A stretch of DNA of 64,000 nucleotides from Aldehydirespirator sp965117015 (GTDB lineage Bacteria > Actinomycetota > Acidimicrobiia > Acidimicrobiales > Aldehydirespiratoraceae), in contig OZ220747.1 of the NCBI GenBank assembly GCA_965117015.1, positions 1,674,001 through 1,738,000 of the forward strand, in the 5' to 3' direction. The translations under genes and the position numbers were made by a program. The notes under the pieces were generated by a model, which saw nothing but the letters and a program-made list of their open reading frames with translations, had not been told where the DNA came from and ran no database searches. Within the stretch, counting starts at the first letter, position 1, and each line of letters starts with the position of its first letter. Positions 43,144 to 51,877 of this stretch are shown piece by piece.

Positions 43144-44277
43144 ATGGGAGACATCGCGCCGCGCTCCTTCGATGCTGTCGTCATCGGCGGGGGCATCGCG
43201 GGAATGTCGGCGGCCTGGGCGCTGGCCCGGCGGGGGCACCGCGTCGCCGTCGTCGAGCGGGAGGTGTCGCTGACTGCGCACAGCACGGGACGTTCGGCCG
43301 CCCAGTTCCTGGCCTCCTACGGCGGGCCCGCCCACCGGGTCCTGAGCGCCGCGTCCCGGCCGTTCCTCGAGAACGGCGCCGACGGTATGGCCGACAGCGA
43401 GCTGCTGGAGCCCCGCAACGTGCTGTGGGTGGCGCCGGCCGGCTTCGAGCACCAACTGTCCGAGCGGATCGCCGCCAACCAGACCACCGACACCCCCTGC
43501 GAACTCCTCGACGCCTCCGGCGCGATCGGGCTGTGCACCGCCCTTGATCCGGACTGGCTGGAAGCCGCCGTGATCGAGTACGGCGGCTTCGACATCGACG
43601 TCGCCGCGCTCCACCAGGCCTTCCTGCGGGGCGCCCGGGACCAGGGGGCGGCGGTGCTGCGCGAGCACGGCGTGAAGGCGCTCACCCGTCGCGACGGATG
43701 GTGGCAGGTGGATGTGGGCGAGCAGGTCCTGCGCAGCGCCGTCGTCGTCAACGCGGCCGGTGCCTGGGCCGACGAGGTGGCCCGTATGGCCGGCGTGCAG
43801 CCCGTCGGCTTGCAGCCCTACCGGCGGACCGTGTTCACCTTCGCCAGCCGCTTCGACCCGGCCGGCTGGCCGTTGGTGGTGGGGGCCGACGAGAGCTTCT
43901 ACTTCAAGCCCGAAGGCGTCGACCAGATCCTGGCCTCGCCCGCCGACGAGGATCCCGAGCCCCCCTGTGACGTCAGGCCCCGCGAGATCGACGTAGCCGC
44001 CGGCATCGAGGCCATCAACCGGGCCACGACCCTCGACGTCCGCTCGATCCGCTCCACCTGGGCCGGTCTGCGCACGTTCGCTGGAGACCGCGTGCCGGTC
44101 GTGGGCTTCGACCCCGGAGCCGAAGGGTTCTTCTGGTGCGCCGGGCAGGGCGGTACCGGTATCCAGACATCCCCGGCCATGGCCGCGCTCACCGCCGACC
44201 TGATCAGCGGCGAGAGTCCCGCGCCCCCGCTAGACGGCATTGCACCCGAGCTAAGCCCGCAGCGATTCGTGCAATAG
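43144..44277 (+). CDS. FAD-dependent D-amino-acid-oxidase-like oxidoreductase
   Basis: A 377-residue DadA/DAO-type flavoprotein. DAVVIGGGIAGMSAAWALAR (about 9-28) binds FAD; TAHSTGRSAAQFLASYGG and the C-terminal WCAGQGGTGIQTSPAM complete the cofactor site. It would oxidise an amine or D-amino acid. ATG at 43144 follows GGAGGG. First gene of the putative hydantoin island. Confidence 0.85.
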   Translation: MGDIAPRSFDAVVIGGGIAGMSAAWALARRGHRVAVVEREVSLTAHSTGRSAAQFLASYGGPAHRVLSAASRPFLENGADGMADSELLEPRNVLWVAPAGFEHQLSERIAANQTTDTPCELLDASGAIGLCTALDPDWLEAAVIEYGGFDIDVAALHQAFLRGARDQGAAVLREHGVKALTRRDGWWQVDVGEQVLRSAVVVNAAGAWADEVARMAGVQPVGLQPYRRTVFTFASRFDPAGWPLVVGADESFYFKPEGVDQILASPADEDPEPPCDVRPREIDVAAGIEAINRATTLDVRSIRSTWAGLRTFAGDRVPVVGFDPGAEGFFWCAGQGGTGIQTSPAMAALTADLISGESPAPPLDGIAPELSPQRFVQ

Positions 44278-44394
44278 GCAGTGCCGAACGCACATCTGGC
44301 GGCACAGAGTTATGCCGACCGCCCAAGAACCCGGCCGCGGGGCCTCCAATACTGTGAGACCCACCGACCGCGGATCACGAACGGGAGACAGCCA

Positions 44395-45171
44395 ATGGTC
44401 CGGATGCTGTGGATCAACCCTGTCGGCACCGACGCGTACGACGCGCCCATCGGTGCCGAACTGCGGGCCGAGGCCGCGCCGGCAACCCGAGTGGATGTGT
44501 GCTCGCTCCCCGGTGTCGGCCCCCAGCATCTCGAATGGAACGCTCTGGAGGCGGTGGTGGCCGGTCCCACCATGGGAGTGGTCCGCTGGGCCTCCGAACA
44601 GCAGAGCTACGACGCCGCGGTAATCGGCTGCTTCTACGATCCGTTCCTGCGCGGCGCCCGGGAGTTGGCCGGTCCCATGGCGGTGACCGCGCCGGCCGAG
44701 GCCTGCCTCCGCATCGCAGCCACCATCGGCGAGCGGGTCTCGATCCTCGTCGGCAGGCGCAAGTGGATCCCCGAGATGCACGAGAACGTGGTCAAGTACG
44801 GGTACGGCGACCACTTGGCGTCGTTCCGGGTGCTCGACATGAGTGTCGACGAGTTCCAGGCCGACCCCGAGACCACCCAGCAGCGCATCCTGGCCGAGGC
44901 CGAGAGCGCGGTACGCGCCGACCGGGCCGACACCGTCGTGCTGGGCTGCACCATCGAGTTCGGCTTCTACCGGGAGGTGCAGGAGAAGATCGGCGTTCCC
45001 GTCATCGACGCCATCACCGCACCCCTGCGCTATGCCGAGTTCCTAGCGACCGTCGGAGCCGATCACGGCTGGCGAACCAGCCGGGTCGGCGGCTACGACT
45101 CCGTCCCGGCCCGCGAGCGCGAATGGATCCCGACAGTGGAGCCCGTGCTCGACAAGGACCCCCGGCCCTGA
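44395..45171 (+). CDS. Asp/Glu/hydantoin racemase family protein
   Basis: A 258-residue two-domain racemase. The two catalytic Cys lie in AVIGCFYDP (near 80) and VVLGCTIEF (near 183), as in hydantoin and aspartate racemases. With HyuA and DUF917 next door, hydantoin racemisation is the best guess. EutA of hydroxyectoine use is a distant relative, but the neighbourhood argues against that. ATG at 44395 follows GGGAGA. Confidence 0.85.
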   Translation: MVRMLWINPVGTDAYDAPIGAELRAEAAPATRVDVCSLPGVGPQHLEWNALEAVVAGPTMGVVRWASEQQSYDAAVIGCFYDPFLRGARELAGPMAVTAPAEACLRIAATIGERVSILVGRRKWIPEMHENVVKYGYGDHLASFRVLDMSVDEFQADPETTQQRILAEAESAVRADRADTVVLGCTIEFGFYREVQEKIGVPVIDAITAPLRYAEFLATVGADHGWRTSRVGGYDSVPAREREWIPTVEPVLDKDPRP

Positions 45172-45205
45172 TCCGAGCCCACGTGATTCGCACCAAGGAG
45201 CGGCC

Positions 45206-46273
45206 ATGGACACGCTGACCGCCGACGACATCGAAGCGTTGTGTCTCGGCGCGACCCTTCTGGGTACCGGCGGGGGCGGCGACCCGTACATCGCCAAGCT
45301 CGTCGCCCACCAAGCCCTGGAGACCTACGGACCGGTCGAGGTGGTGAACGCGCCCGATCTCTCCGGTGACGCGCTGGTTCTCACCACCGCGGTGATCGGC
45401 GCGCCCACCGTGATCCTGGAGAAGATCCCCGCCGGGACCGAGTACGTGGCCGGCGTGAAGGCCCTGGCCTCGTACCTGGGCAAGGAGCCGGCCGCGATCA
45501 TGCCCATCGAGGTGGGCGGGTGCAACACGCTGCTGCCCATCGCCACCGCCGCGGAGATGGGGCTGCCCATCGTGAACGCCGACTCCATGCGCCGGGCGTT
45601 CCCCCAGATCGAGATGACGGTGTTCACGCTCGCCGGGCTGCCAGCCGGCCCGCTCTCGGTTGCCGACGAGAAGGGCAACCAGTGCGTGTTCGAGACCACC
45701 ACCAACCAGGTAGCGGAGACGCTGGCCCGCACCGCGGTCATCCAGCTCGGTATGGCCAACTCCATCAGCTGTTACCCGCTCACCGCGGCACAGGTCGCCG
45801 AGCACGCCATCCAGGGTTCGCTCACCTACTGCACCGAGGTCGGGCGGCTGCTGCAAGCAGTGAAGGACGGCGAGGACGGGGCGTGGGACAGGTTCCTGTC
45901 CGAGTCGGGATCGAGGAAGTTCTTCAACGGCAAGGTGGCCGACCTCGACCGGCGCACCACCGACGGGTTCGCCCGGTCGACGGTGATCCTCGAAGACCTC
46001 GACGGCTTCGACGCCACCATGCGCATCGAAGTGCAGAACGAGAACTTGATCGCCTTCCTCGACGGCAAGCCCGCCATCACCACCCCCAACTTGATCTGCC
46101 TGCTCGACTGCGAGACGTTCGACCCCATCACCACCGAGGCACTGGCGTACGGCAACCGGGTGTTGGTGATCGGGATGCCTTGCGCGCCGGAATGGCATCA
46201 GGAGGGGATGCTCGACCTCGTCGGGCCCCGGGCCTTCGGCTACGACATCGACTTTGTGGAGCTGCCGGCATGA
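45206..46273 (+). CDS. DUF917 / S-methyl-thiohydantoin desulfurase family protein
   Basis: A 355-residue protein with the hallmark start of DUF917: DDIEALCLGATLLGTGGGGDPY. EVGGCNTLLPIATAAEMGLP and NADSMRRAFPQ follow. This Pfam family is now named after S-methyl thiohydantoin desulfurase, and members are regularly paired with HyuA-type proteins, as here. It would remove sulfur from a thiohydantoin ring or act on a related ring. The stop overlaps the hyuA ATG (ATGA). Confidence 0.88.
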   Translation: MDTLTADDIEALCLGATLLGTGGGGDPYIAKLVAHQALETYGPVEVVNAPDLSGDALVLTTAVIGAPTVILEKIPAGTEYVAGVKALASYLGKEPAAIMPIEVGGCNTLLPIATAAEMGLPIVNADSMRRAFPQIEMTVFTLAGLPAGPLSVADEKGNQCVFETTTNQVAETLARTAVIQLGMANSISCYPLTAAQVAEHAIQGSLTYCTEVGRLLQAVKDGEDGAWDRFLSESGSRKFFNGKVADLDRRTTDGFARSTVILEDLDGFDATMRIEVQNENLIAFLDGKPAITTPNLICLLDCETFDPITTEALAYGNRVLVIGMPCAPEWHQEGMLDLVGPRAFGYDIDFVELPA

Positions 46274-47844
46274 GCGAGCACCAGGAGTTCCGCGTGGGCA
46301 TCGATGTCGGGGGCACCAACACCGACGCGGTGGTGATCGACGCCGAGGGCTCGGTGATCAGCGCGGTCAAGGTGGCCACCACGCCCGAGCCCATCGACGG
46401 CATCCGCGAGTCGCTCAGCAAGGTGCTCCAGGGCGTCGACAGGAAGCGGATAGCCAAGGCCATGCTGGGGACCACCCACCCCACCAACGCCATCATCCAG
46501 CGCAGAGGCCTCGACACAGTAGGCGTGCTGCGCCTGGCCGCTCCGTCCTCGTTGGGAGTGAGGCCCGGCGCGGCCTGGCCCGCCGACATCCGGGACATGG
46601 TCATCGGGGTCTCGGCCATCATCGAGGGCGGCAACGAGTACACCGGGGCTGAGATAGCCCCGCTCGACACCGACGCGGTGCGCCGCTTCGCGGCCGACGC
46701 CGTCGCCGCGGGATGCCGCGCCGTCGCAGTGTCGGCCGCCTTCAGCCCGGCCACCAGCGAACACGAGCTGCGGGCCCGCGACGTTCTCACCGCCGAACTG
46801 GGCGACGCCTTCCCGGTCTCGCTCAGCCATCAGGTCGGGTCGCTGGGCCTGCTCGAGCGCGAGAACGCCACCATCCTCAACGCGGCGCTGCTGAGCGTGG
46901 CCTCCAGCGTGGTCGACGGCTTCGAGAACGCTCTGGCCGCGCACGAACTGGCCATCGACGCCTACCTCACACAGAACGACGGCACGCTGCTCACCGCGGC
47001 CGAAGCCGGGCGTTTCCCGGTGCTGACCCTCGGATCGGGGCCCACCAACTCGATGCGGGGCGCCTGCGCGCTGGCGAGGGTCAACGACGCGGTCGTCATC
47101 GACGTGGGCGGCACCTCGGCCGATGCGGGCATCCTCGTGGACGGGTTCCCCCGGGAGTCCACCGCGGCGGTGGAGGTGGGCGGGGTGCGCACCAACTTCC
47201 GCATGCCCGATCTGATCTCCATAGGGCTGGGCGGAGGAACCGTGGTGCGCGACGCCCGCGCCGGCAACGGCTCCGGACTGGCCATCGGCCCCGACTCGGT
47301 GGGCTACGCGGTGGCCACCGAGGCACTGTGCGTCGGCGGTAGCACGCTCACCCTGTCGGACATCTCGCTGGCATCGGGACGTCTCGGTGACTTCGGTGAT
47401 CGCAAGCTGGTGGAGCACCTGGAGCCCGGGCTGGTGCGCGACGCCTTGAGCTGGGTCGACGAGCAGGTGTCGGTCATGAGCGACCGCATGAAGTCGAGCC
47501 GGGCCGAGATCCCGTTGCTGGCTGTCGGCGGGGGAGCCCACCTCGTCGCAGAGTCGGTGCCCGGCATCTCCGAGGTGCTGCGCCCGCGGAACTACTCCGT
47601 GGCCAATGCGTACGGGGCGTGCATCGCCGAGGCTTCGGGAACGGTCGACCGGGTCTACAGCTACGACCGGACCAGCCGGGAGGAGTGTCTCGACGACGCC
47701 AAGGAACTGGCCGCCAACGCCGCAGTGCGCTCCGGCGCCCACCCGGACCGGATCCGCATCACGACCGTGACCGAGGTGCCCATGACCTACGTGCCCGGCG
47801 GCGGCTGCCGAGTCATGGTGAAAGCCGTTGGGCCTCTCGCCTGA
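46270..47844 (+). CDS. hyuA: hydantoinase/oxoprolinase family protein (HyuA type)
   Basis: A 524-residue protein of the ATP-dependent hydantoinase A/oxoprolinase family. GIDVGGTNTDAVV (about 9-21) and DVGGTSADAG (about 278) are the ASKHA-fold phosphate loops; GTTHPTNAIIQRR follows the first. The length is that of the single-chain, DUF917-partnered HyuA, and no HyuB is adjacent, unlike at 61093-64000. The coding frame continues upstream within the DUF917 gene but is not used. Confidence 0.88.
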   Translation: MSEHQEFRVGIDVGGTNTDAVVIDAEGSVISAVKVATTPEPIDGIRESLSKVLQGVDRKRIAKAMLGTTHPTNAIIQRRGLDTVGVLRLAAPSSLGVRPGAAWPADIRDMVIGVSAIIEGGNEYTGAEIAPLDTDAVRRFAADAVAAGCRAVAVSAAFSPATSEHELRARDVLTAELGDAFPVSLSHQVGSLGLLERENATILNAALLSVASSVVDGFENALAAHELAIDAYLTQNDGTLLTAAEAGRFPVLTLGSGPTNSMRGACALARVNDAVVIDVGGTSADAGILVDGFPRESTAAVEVGGVRTNFRMPDLISIGLGGGTVVRDARAGNGSGLAIGPDSVGYAVATEALCVGGSTLTLSDISLASGRLGDFGDRKLVEHLEPGLVRDALSWVDEQVSVMSDRMKSSRAEIPLLAVGGGAHLVAESVPGISEVLRPRNYSVANAYGACIAEASGTVDRVYSYDRTSREECLDDAKELAANAAVRSGAHPDRIRITTVTEVPMTYVPGGGCRVMVKAVGPLA

Positions 47845-48850
47845 GCGTCCGCGGCTGCCCATCGCGGACTCCCACAACGACCTGCTGCTGGCCTGCATGC
47901 ACCGGCGCGAGCGGGGCGCGTCCGACCCGTTCGGCGACGACTGGCTGCCGGGACTTCGTGCTGGCGGCGTCGTGTTCCAGGTGCTTCCCATCTTCACCGA
48001 GGAGCAGTTCGTCGGCGAGGCGGCCCTGCGCCGAACCCTCGAGGTCATCGCGCTTGCCCGCGAGATCGCAGACCTCCACCGGGCCGATGTGGCCATCGCC
48101 GAGGGAGCCACCGACATAGACCCCATCATCGGCAGCGGCCGCATCGCCCTGCTGCTCGCCATCGAGGGGGCCGAGCCCGTCGGCTCGTCGATCTCGATGT
48201 TCGAGACCCTGCACCGTCTCGGGGTGCGCATGGCGTCGCTCACCTGGAACCGGCGCACGATGCTGGCCGACGGGATCGCCGAATCCGGCACCGGAAGCCG
48301 CCTCTCCTCGCTCGGGGTCGAAGCCGTGGCCGAGATGGAGCGGCTCGGCATGGTGGTCGACATCAGCCACCTGTCGGCCGCCGGAGTCGACCACATTGCC
48401 GAAACAGCGACAGCACCCTTCGTGGCCACCCACTCCTCGTGCCGGGCGCTCTGCGACCATCCCCGCAACCTCACCGACCTCCAAATCGAGTTGGTGGCCG
48501 CCTCGGGCGGGTTCGTGGCCGTCAACGCATTCGGCTCCTTCGTGTCGGAGACCGCTCCGACTATCGACACCTTCATCGACCACCTTGAGCACGCTGCCGG
48601 CATCGCCGGTGAAGACCGGGTCGCCATCGGCGCGGACTTCATCGAAGATCTGGTTCGCACCGTCGATCCCATCCTCGGGCGCCAGCTTCTCGTCGACCCG
48701 GCGGAGCTCTCGTTCATCGAGGACCTGAAGGCGCCGGCCGACTTCCTGAACCTGTCGGAACGGCTCATCGAGCGGTGCGGTCCCGGCCGGGCGGCTCGCT
48801 TTGCCGGCACCAACATGGTCGACTTCTTCCGCGCCAATCTGCCACTCTGA
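47828..48850 (+). CDS. M19-family (renal-dipeptidase-like) metallopeptidase
   Basis: A 340-residue M19 amidohydrolase. The HxD metal motif is in ADSHNDLLL (His16, Asp18), the bridging Glu in LLLAIEGAEP, and further His in DISHLS and VATHSS. M19 enzymes cleave L-Xaa-D/L-Xaa dipeptides and some D-configured amides. The TTG at 47828 lies inside the end of hyuA. It probably completes opening of the island's substrate. Confidence 0.85.
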   Translation: MGLSPERPRLPIADSHNDLLLACMHRRERGASDPFGDDWLPGLRAGGVVFQVLPIFTEEQFVGEAALRRTLEVIALAREIADLHRADVAIAEGATDIDPIIGSGRIALLLAIEGAEPVGSSISMFETLHRLGVRMASLTWNRRTMLADGIAESGTGSRLSSLGVEAVAEMERLGMVVDISHLSAAGVDHIAETATAPFVATHSSCRALCDHPRNLTDLQIELVAASGGFVAVNAFGSFVSETAPTIDTFIDHLEHAAGIAGEDRVAIGADFIEDLVRTVDPILGRQLLVDPAELSFIEDLKAPADFLNLSERLIERCGPGRAARFAGTNMVDFFRANLPL

Positions 48851-48886
48851 GGCAAGGCCGTTCCGGCTCCGGCAGGGCAGTCTCGG

Positions 48887-48898
48887 TAGGTTTGGGCC
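48887..48898 (+). promoter_or_regulatory. -10 element of a leaderless promoter
   Basis: TAGGTT (48887-48892), six bases, then GTG at 48899. No ribosome-binding site. Confidence 0.5.
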
Positions 48899-50506
48899 GT
48901 GGGCAATGAGCGTCCGGTCACCGTCAAGCAGCTGCTGTCGTCGCCCGCGCTCATAGGCGCCGAGCTGGTTGCAGGCGAGGCCGGGCTGGACGCCGCGGTC
49001 ACCGAGGTCGTGCTCCACGGCCGGCTCAGAGCCGACTCGCCGCTGAAGCCCGGCGAGGCCGCCGTCCTGGACGCGGCCGACATCGGCGAGCACCTCTACC
49101 AGATCGACATGGCCATCCGGATCGTCGCCGACGCTCAAGGAGCGACCCTGATCGTCATTAATCCCGGCTTCGAGCTCGGCGTGGGCGTGCGCCGCCTCGC
49201 CAACCGGTTCGAGGTGCCGCTGGTGGTGGTGAGCGAGGCCGACGCCATGACCCTCACCCACCGGCTTAGGGCCCAGCTGTGGGCGGCTGATGTGGAGCAT
49301 GCCGCCGCGGTCGACTCGCTGCTGGTGTCCCTCAGCCGACCCCGCATCGCAAGCGTGGAGGGAGTGCTCGACGCCATCACCGAACTCAGCGCCTCAAGCG
49401 TCTGCCTGCTCGGTCAGGACCGCAGCCTGGTGGCCGGAGCGGCCATCGAGATCGACGATCGCCGGCTGGCGTCAGGCCCGGCGTACCTGGTCGACAACTC
49501 GACCGAGGCCGCGCTCCACAGCACGGCAATCGTGCTGACGCCCAGCGAGCCCGGCGCGGAGGCCGACTACTGGCTGGTGGCTGAGAGCCGCGGGTCGGAC
49601 GGGGTGCAGCGCCTGCTGCGGTCCCTGCTGCAGATCGGATCCTGGTACCTGGCGGCCCTTCTGGCCTCAGTGCGGGCCCGAACCGAGAGCGACGCCCGGC
49701 GCCGGATCGCCGTGCTCAACGAACTGCTGGCCACCAGCGACCTCCACGAGCGGGACATTCGCAACCAGATGCTGGCACTGGGATGGAGCGCCGCCGGATG
49801 GAACACCGGCCTGCACATCACGTTGCGAGGGGCCGATACGTCGCGCATCATCGACCTGCATGCCGAGGTTCGGGAGCGTCTGCGCGGCGCGGGCGTTGAC
49901 GGGCCGCTGGTGGAGCGAAACGACGGATGGAGCGGCTGGGTGACCGATGCGGCCGAGCCGGCCGTGGAGAGCTACTCGGCGATGGTCAGACGGCTAACAG
50001 ACGCGCTCGCTGAGTTCGTAGACGCGCACTCGGGACTGCAGGCCCATGCGGGCATCGGCCGTCCCTATCCGGACCTCAGCGGTTTGCGCATGTCGCTGAC
50101 GGAGGCCCACGAGGCCGCGCTGATCGCCAATGCCCGCTTCGGGGGTCGCTCTGGCGCGGCCCACATCGACCAGCTCGGGGTGCAGAGGGTGCTCATGGGC
50201 TGGTTCGGTTCGGAGGACTTTGCGCGGTACGCCCGGTTCATCCTGCAGCCCGTGATCGATGCTGACACCGACCACGAACTGCTGCGGACCCTCGAGGTCT
50301 ATCTCGACGCCAGCTGCTCCACCACCGAGGCGGCCCAAGTGCTGGGCCTGCACCGCAACACGGTGACCAACCGGATGCGTCGCATCTCCGACCTGCTGGG
50401 GATCGAACTCGACGACGCCGAGACCCGCCTGTCGTTGCAGTTGGCCTGCCGGATGCTGCGGATCAACCGTGAACCAGTCCAACTTATGCAGAGCGCACTC
50501 GAATAG
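48899..50506 (+). CDS. PucR-family transcriptional regulator
   Basis: A 535-residue regulator. The N-terminal PucR domain (about 8-135; VTVKQLLSSPALIGAELVAG) is followed by a GGDEF-like middle part. The C-terminal PucR helix-turn-helix (about 463-520) reads TLEVYLDASCSTTEAAQVLG and LHRNTVTNRMRRI. PucR proteins control purine/allantoin and similar nitrogen-compound catabolism, which fits a hydantoin-type ring substrate. It has its own leaderless promoter. Confidence 0.88.
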   Translation: MGNERPVTVKQLLSSPALIGAELVAGEAGLDAAVTEVVLHGRLRADSPLKPGEAAVLDAADIGEHLYQIDMAIRIVADAQGATLIVINPGFELGVGVRRLANRFEVPLVVVSEADAMTLTHRLRAQLWAADVEHAAAVDSLLVSLSRPRIASVEGVLDAITELSASSVCLLGQDRSLVAGAAIEIDDRRLASGPAYLVDNSTEAALHSTAIVLTPSEPGAEADYWLVAESRGSDGVQRLLRSLLQIGSWYLAALLASVRARTESDARRRIAVLNELLATSDLHERDIRNQMLALGWSAAGWNTGLHITLRGADTSRIIDLHAEVRERLRGAGVDGPLVERNDGWSGWVTDAAEPAVESYSAMVRRLTDALAEFVDAHSGLQAHAGIGRPYPDLSGLRMSLTEAHEAALIANARFGGRSGAAHIDQLGVQRVLMGWFGSEDFARYARFILQPVIDADTDHELLRTLEVYLDASCSTTEAAQVLGLHRNTVTNRMRRISDLLGIELDDAETRLSLQLACRMLRINREPVQLMQSALE

Positions 50507-50610
50507 GCGCTCATCTATGCATATGGCCTAAGTCTTGTCCTCGAGCCTCACCTTATGGTGCGTTCAACTCGGCGTGGGCCGGGTGACGTACCAGGAGGAG
50601 GTGACGCCCG

Positions 50611-51825
50611 ATGGCGAGGATTCCGCGCAGACGGCTCTCACTTGTATGGCTCGCTCTCGTTGCCGTCTTTGCTCTCGTTGCGGCTTCATGCGGCGACGAT
50701 GATGGAGCGTCCGGGGGCGAAACGACCGCGACCCAGGCGCCGGCGGTCACGGACGACGCCGCGCCGGAGCCGGCCGAGCCCGAGGAGATGGACGAACCGG
50801 AGCCGGCTGAGCCCGAGGAGATGGACGAACCGGAGCCGGCCGAGCCCGAGGAGATGGACGAACCGGAGCCGGCCGAGCCCGAGGAGATGGACGAACCGGA
50901 GCCTGTCGAGGCAGCCGAGCCGTTCCAGGTCGCCTACCTGTCGGCCAGCTCGGCCAACACATGGCTGCTGTCGTCGCGTCTGGAGATGGAGGCAGTGGCC
51001 GCGGCGAGCAACGTGGAGATCACCGAGTTCGACGCCCAGTTCGACCCCGGCCTGCAGACGACCCAGTTCCAGGACGTCATCGCCTCGGGCGCCTACGACG
51101 GCGTGATCCTGGTGGCGCTCACCGGCATCGCCACCGCCCCCGACATAGCGGCCGCGCTCGACGCCGGCATGGAGGTGGTCATCCTCAACCAGGTAGTGGG
51201 TGAGGACTACACCACCTCGGAGCCCCAGGTGCCCGGAGTCAGCGCCAACGTCATGGCCGCGCCGTTCGTGAACGGCAGGCGGCTCGGCGAGCTCACCGTG
51301 ATGGCCTGCGCCGACCTGGACCCGTGCGAGGTCGTGTACATCTACGGGATCAAAGGCCTGCCCATCGACGACGCGGCCCGGGCCGGCCTCGACGAGGTCA
51401 TAGCCGGGCATCCCTCCATCAACATCGTCGCCGAGGGCGAGGGCCAGTACCTCGGCCCCGAGGGCGGGATCAACGCCACCCAGGACATACTCCAGGTCGC
51501 TCCCGACTTCGACGTCCTCGTCGGCGCCGACCAGTCGGTGCAGGGCGCGGAGATCGTGCTGGCCGACGAGGGCAAGCTCGACCAGGTCCGTCTGGTTGGC
51601 TGGGGCGGCTCGGTGCCGGCCATCGAGGGGATCGCCGGCGGGCGCTGGTTCGGTGGCGTGTTCGGCGCACCCGGAGACGAGGGGCGTATCGCCATGGAGG
51701 CCATGGTCTCGGCCCTCACCGGCGGCCCCGACTTCGGCGGGGTGGACCCGCTGGCCGATCTCCCCGACAATGGCCTGGTGACCGCCGACAACGTGCACCT
51801 GTTCACGCCGCAGTGGGACGGCTGA
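50611..51825 (+). CDS. ribose-type (RbsB-like) substrate-binding lipoprotein
   Basis: A 404-residue lipoprotein. Lipobox LVAASC puts the lipid on Cys27; an acidic linker with four 11-residue EPAEPEEMDEP repeats follows. The periplasmic-binding fold (about 108-400) begins FQVAYLSASSANTWLLSSRL and includes QDVIASGAYDGVILVAL and VLVGADQSVQGAEIVL. AGGAGGAGG precedes the ATG. The ligand is not readable; island context suggests a hydantoin- or peptide-like compound rather than sugar. The 104-base gap before it holds TATGCATA and ACCTTATGGT palindromes, possibly PucR sites. Confidence 0.85.
   Translation: MARIPRRRLSLVWLALVAVFALVAASCGDDDGASGGETTATQAPAVTDDAAPEPAEPEEMDEPEPAEPEEMDEPEPAEPEEMDEPEPAEPEEMDEPEPVEAAEPFQVAYLSASSANTWLLSSRLEMEAVAAASNVEITEFDAQFDPGLQTTQFQDVIASGAYDGVILVALTGIATAPDIAAALDAGMEVVILNQVVGEDYTTSEPQVPGVSANVMAAPFVNGRRLGELTVMACADLDPCEVVYIYGIKGLPIDDAARAGLDEVIAGHPSINIVAEGEGQYLGPEGGINATQDILQVAPDFDVLVGADQSVQGAEIVLADEGKLDQVRLVGWGGSVPAIEGIAGGRWFGGVFGAPGDEGRIAMEAMVSALTGGPDFGGVDPLADLPDNGLVTADNVHLFTPQWDG
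50767..50898 (+). repeat. four 33-bp coding tandem repeats
   Basis: Four nearly identical units encode EPAEPEEMDEP, forming an acidic Pro-rich spacer between lipid anchor and binding domain. A fifth, partial unit follows at 50899. Confidence 0.9.
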
Positions 51826-51877
51826 GCCGGCACCCTGAATCTGAGCCTCGCGCCCGCCGGGCGCGGCAGGCCGATCG

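Noticed and set aside
44395..45171. The racemase as the missing EutA
   Set aside because: It lies 15 kb away in an operon with DUF917 and HyuA, and its neighbours point to hydantoin racemase.
46240..49083. Minus-strand frame of 947 codons opposite hyuA and the M19 gene
   Set aside because: Antisense to two clear genes, Ser/Arg-rich, without a ribosome-binding site. An artefact of high GC content.
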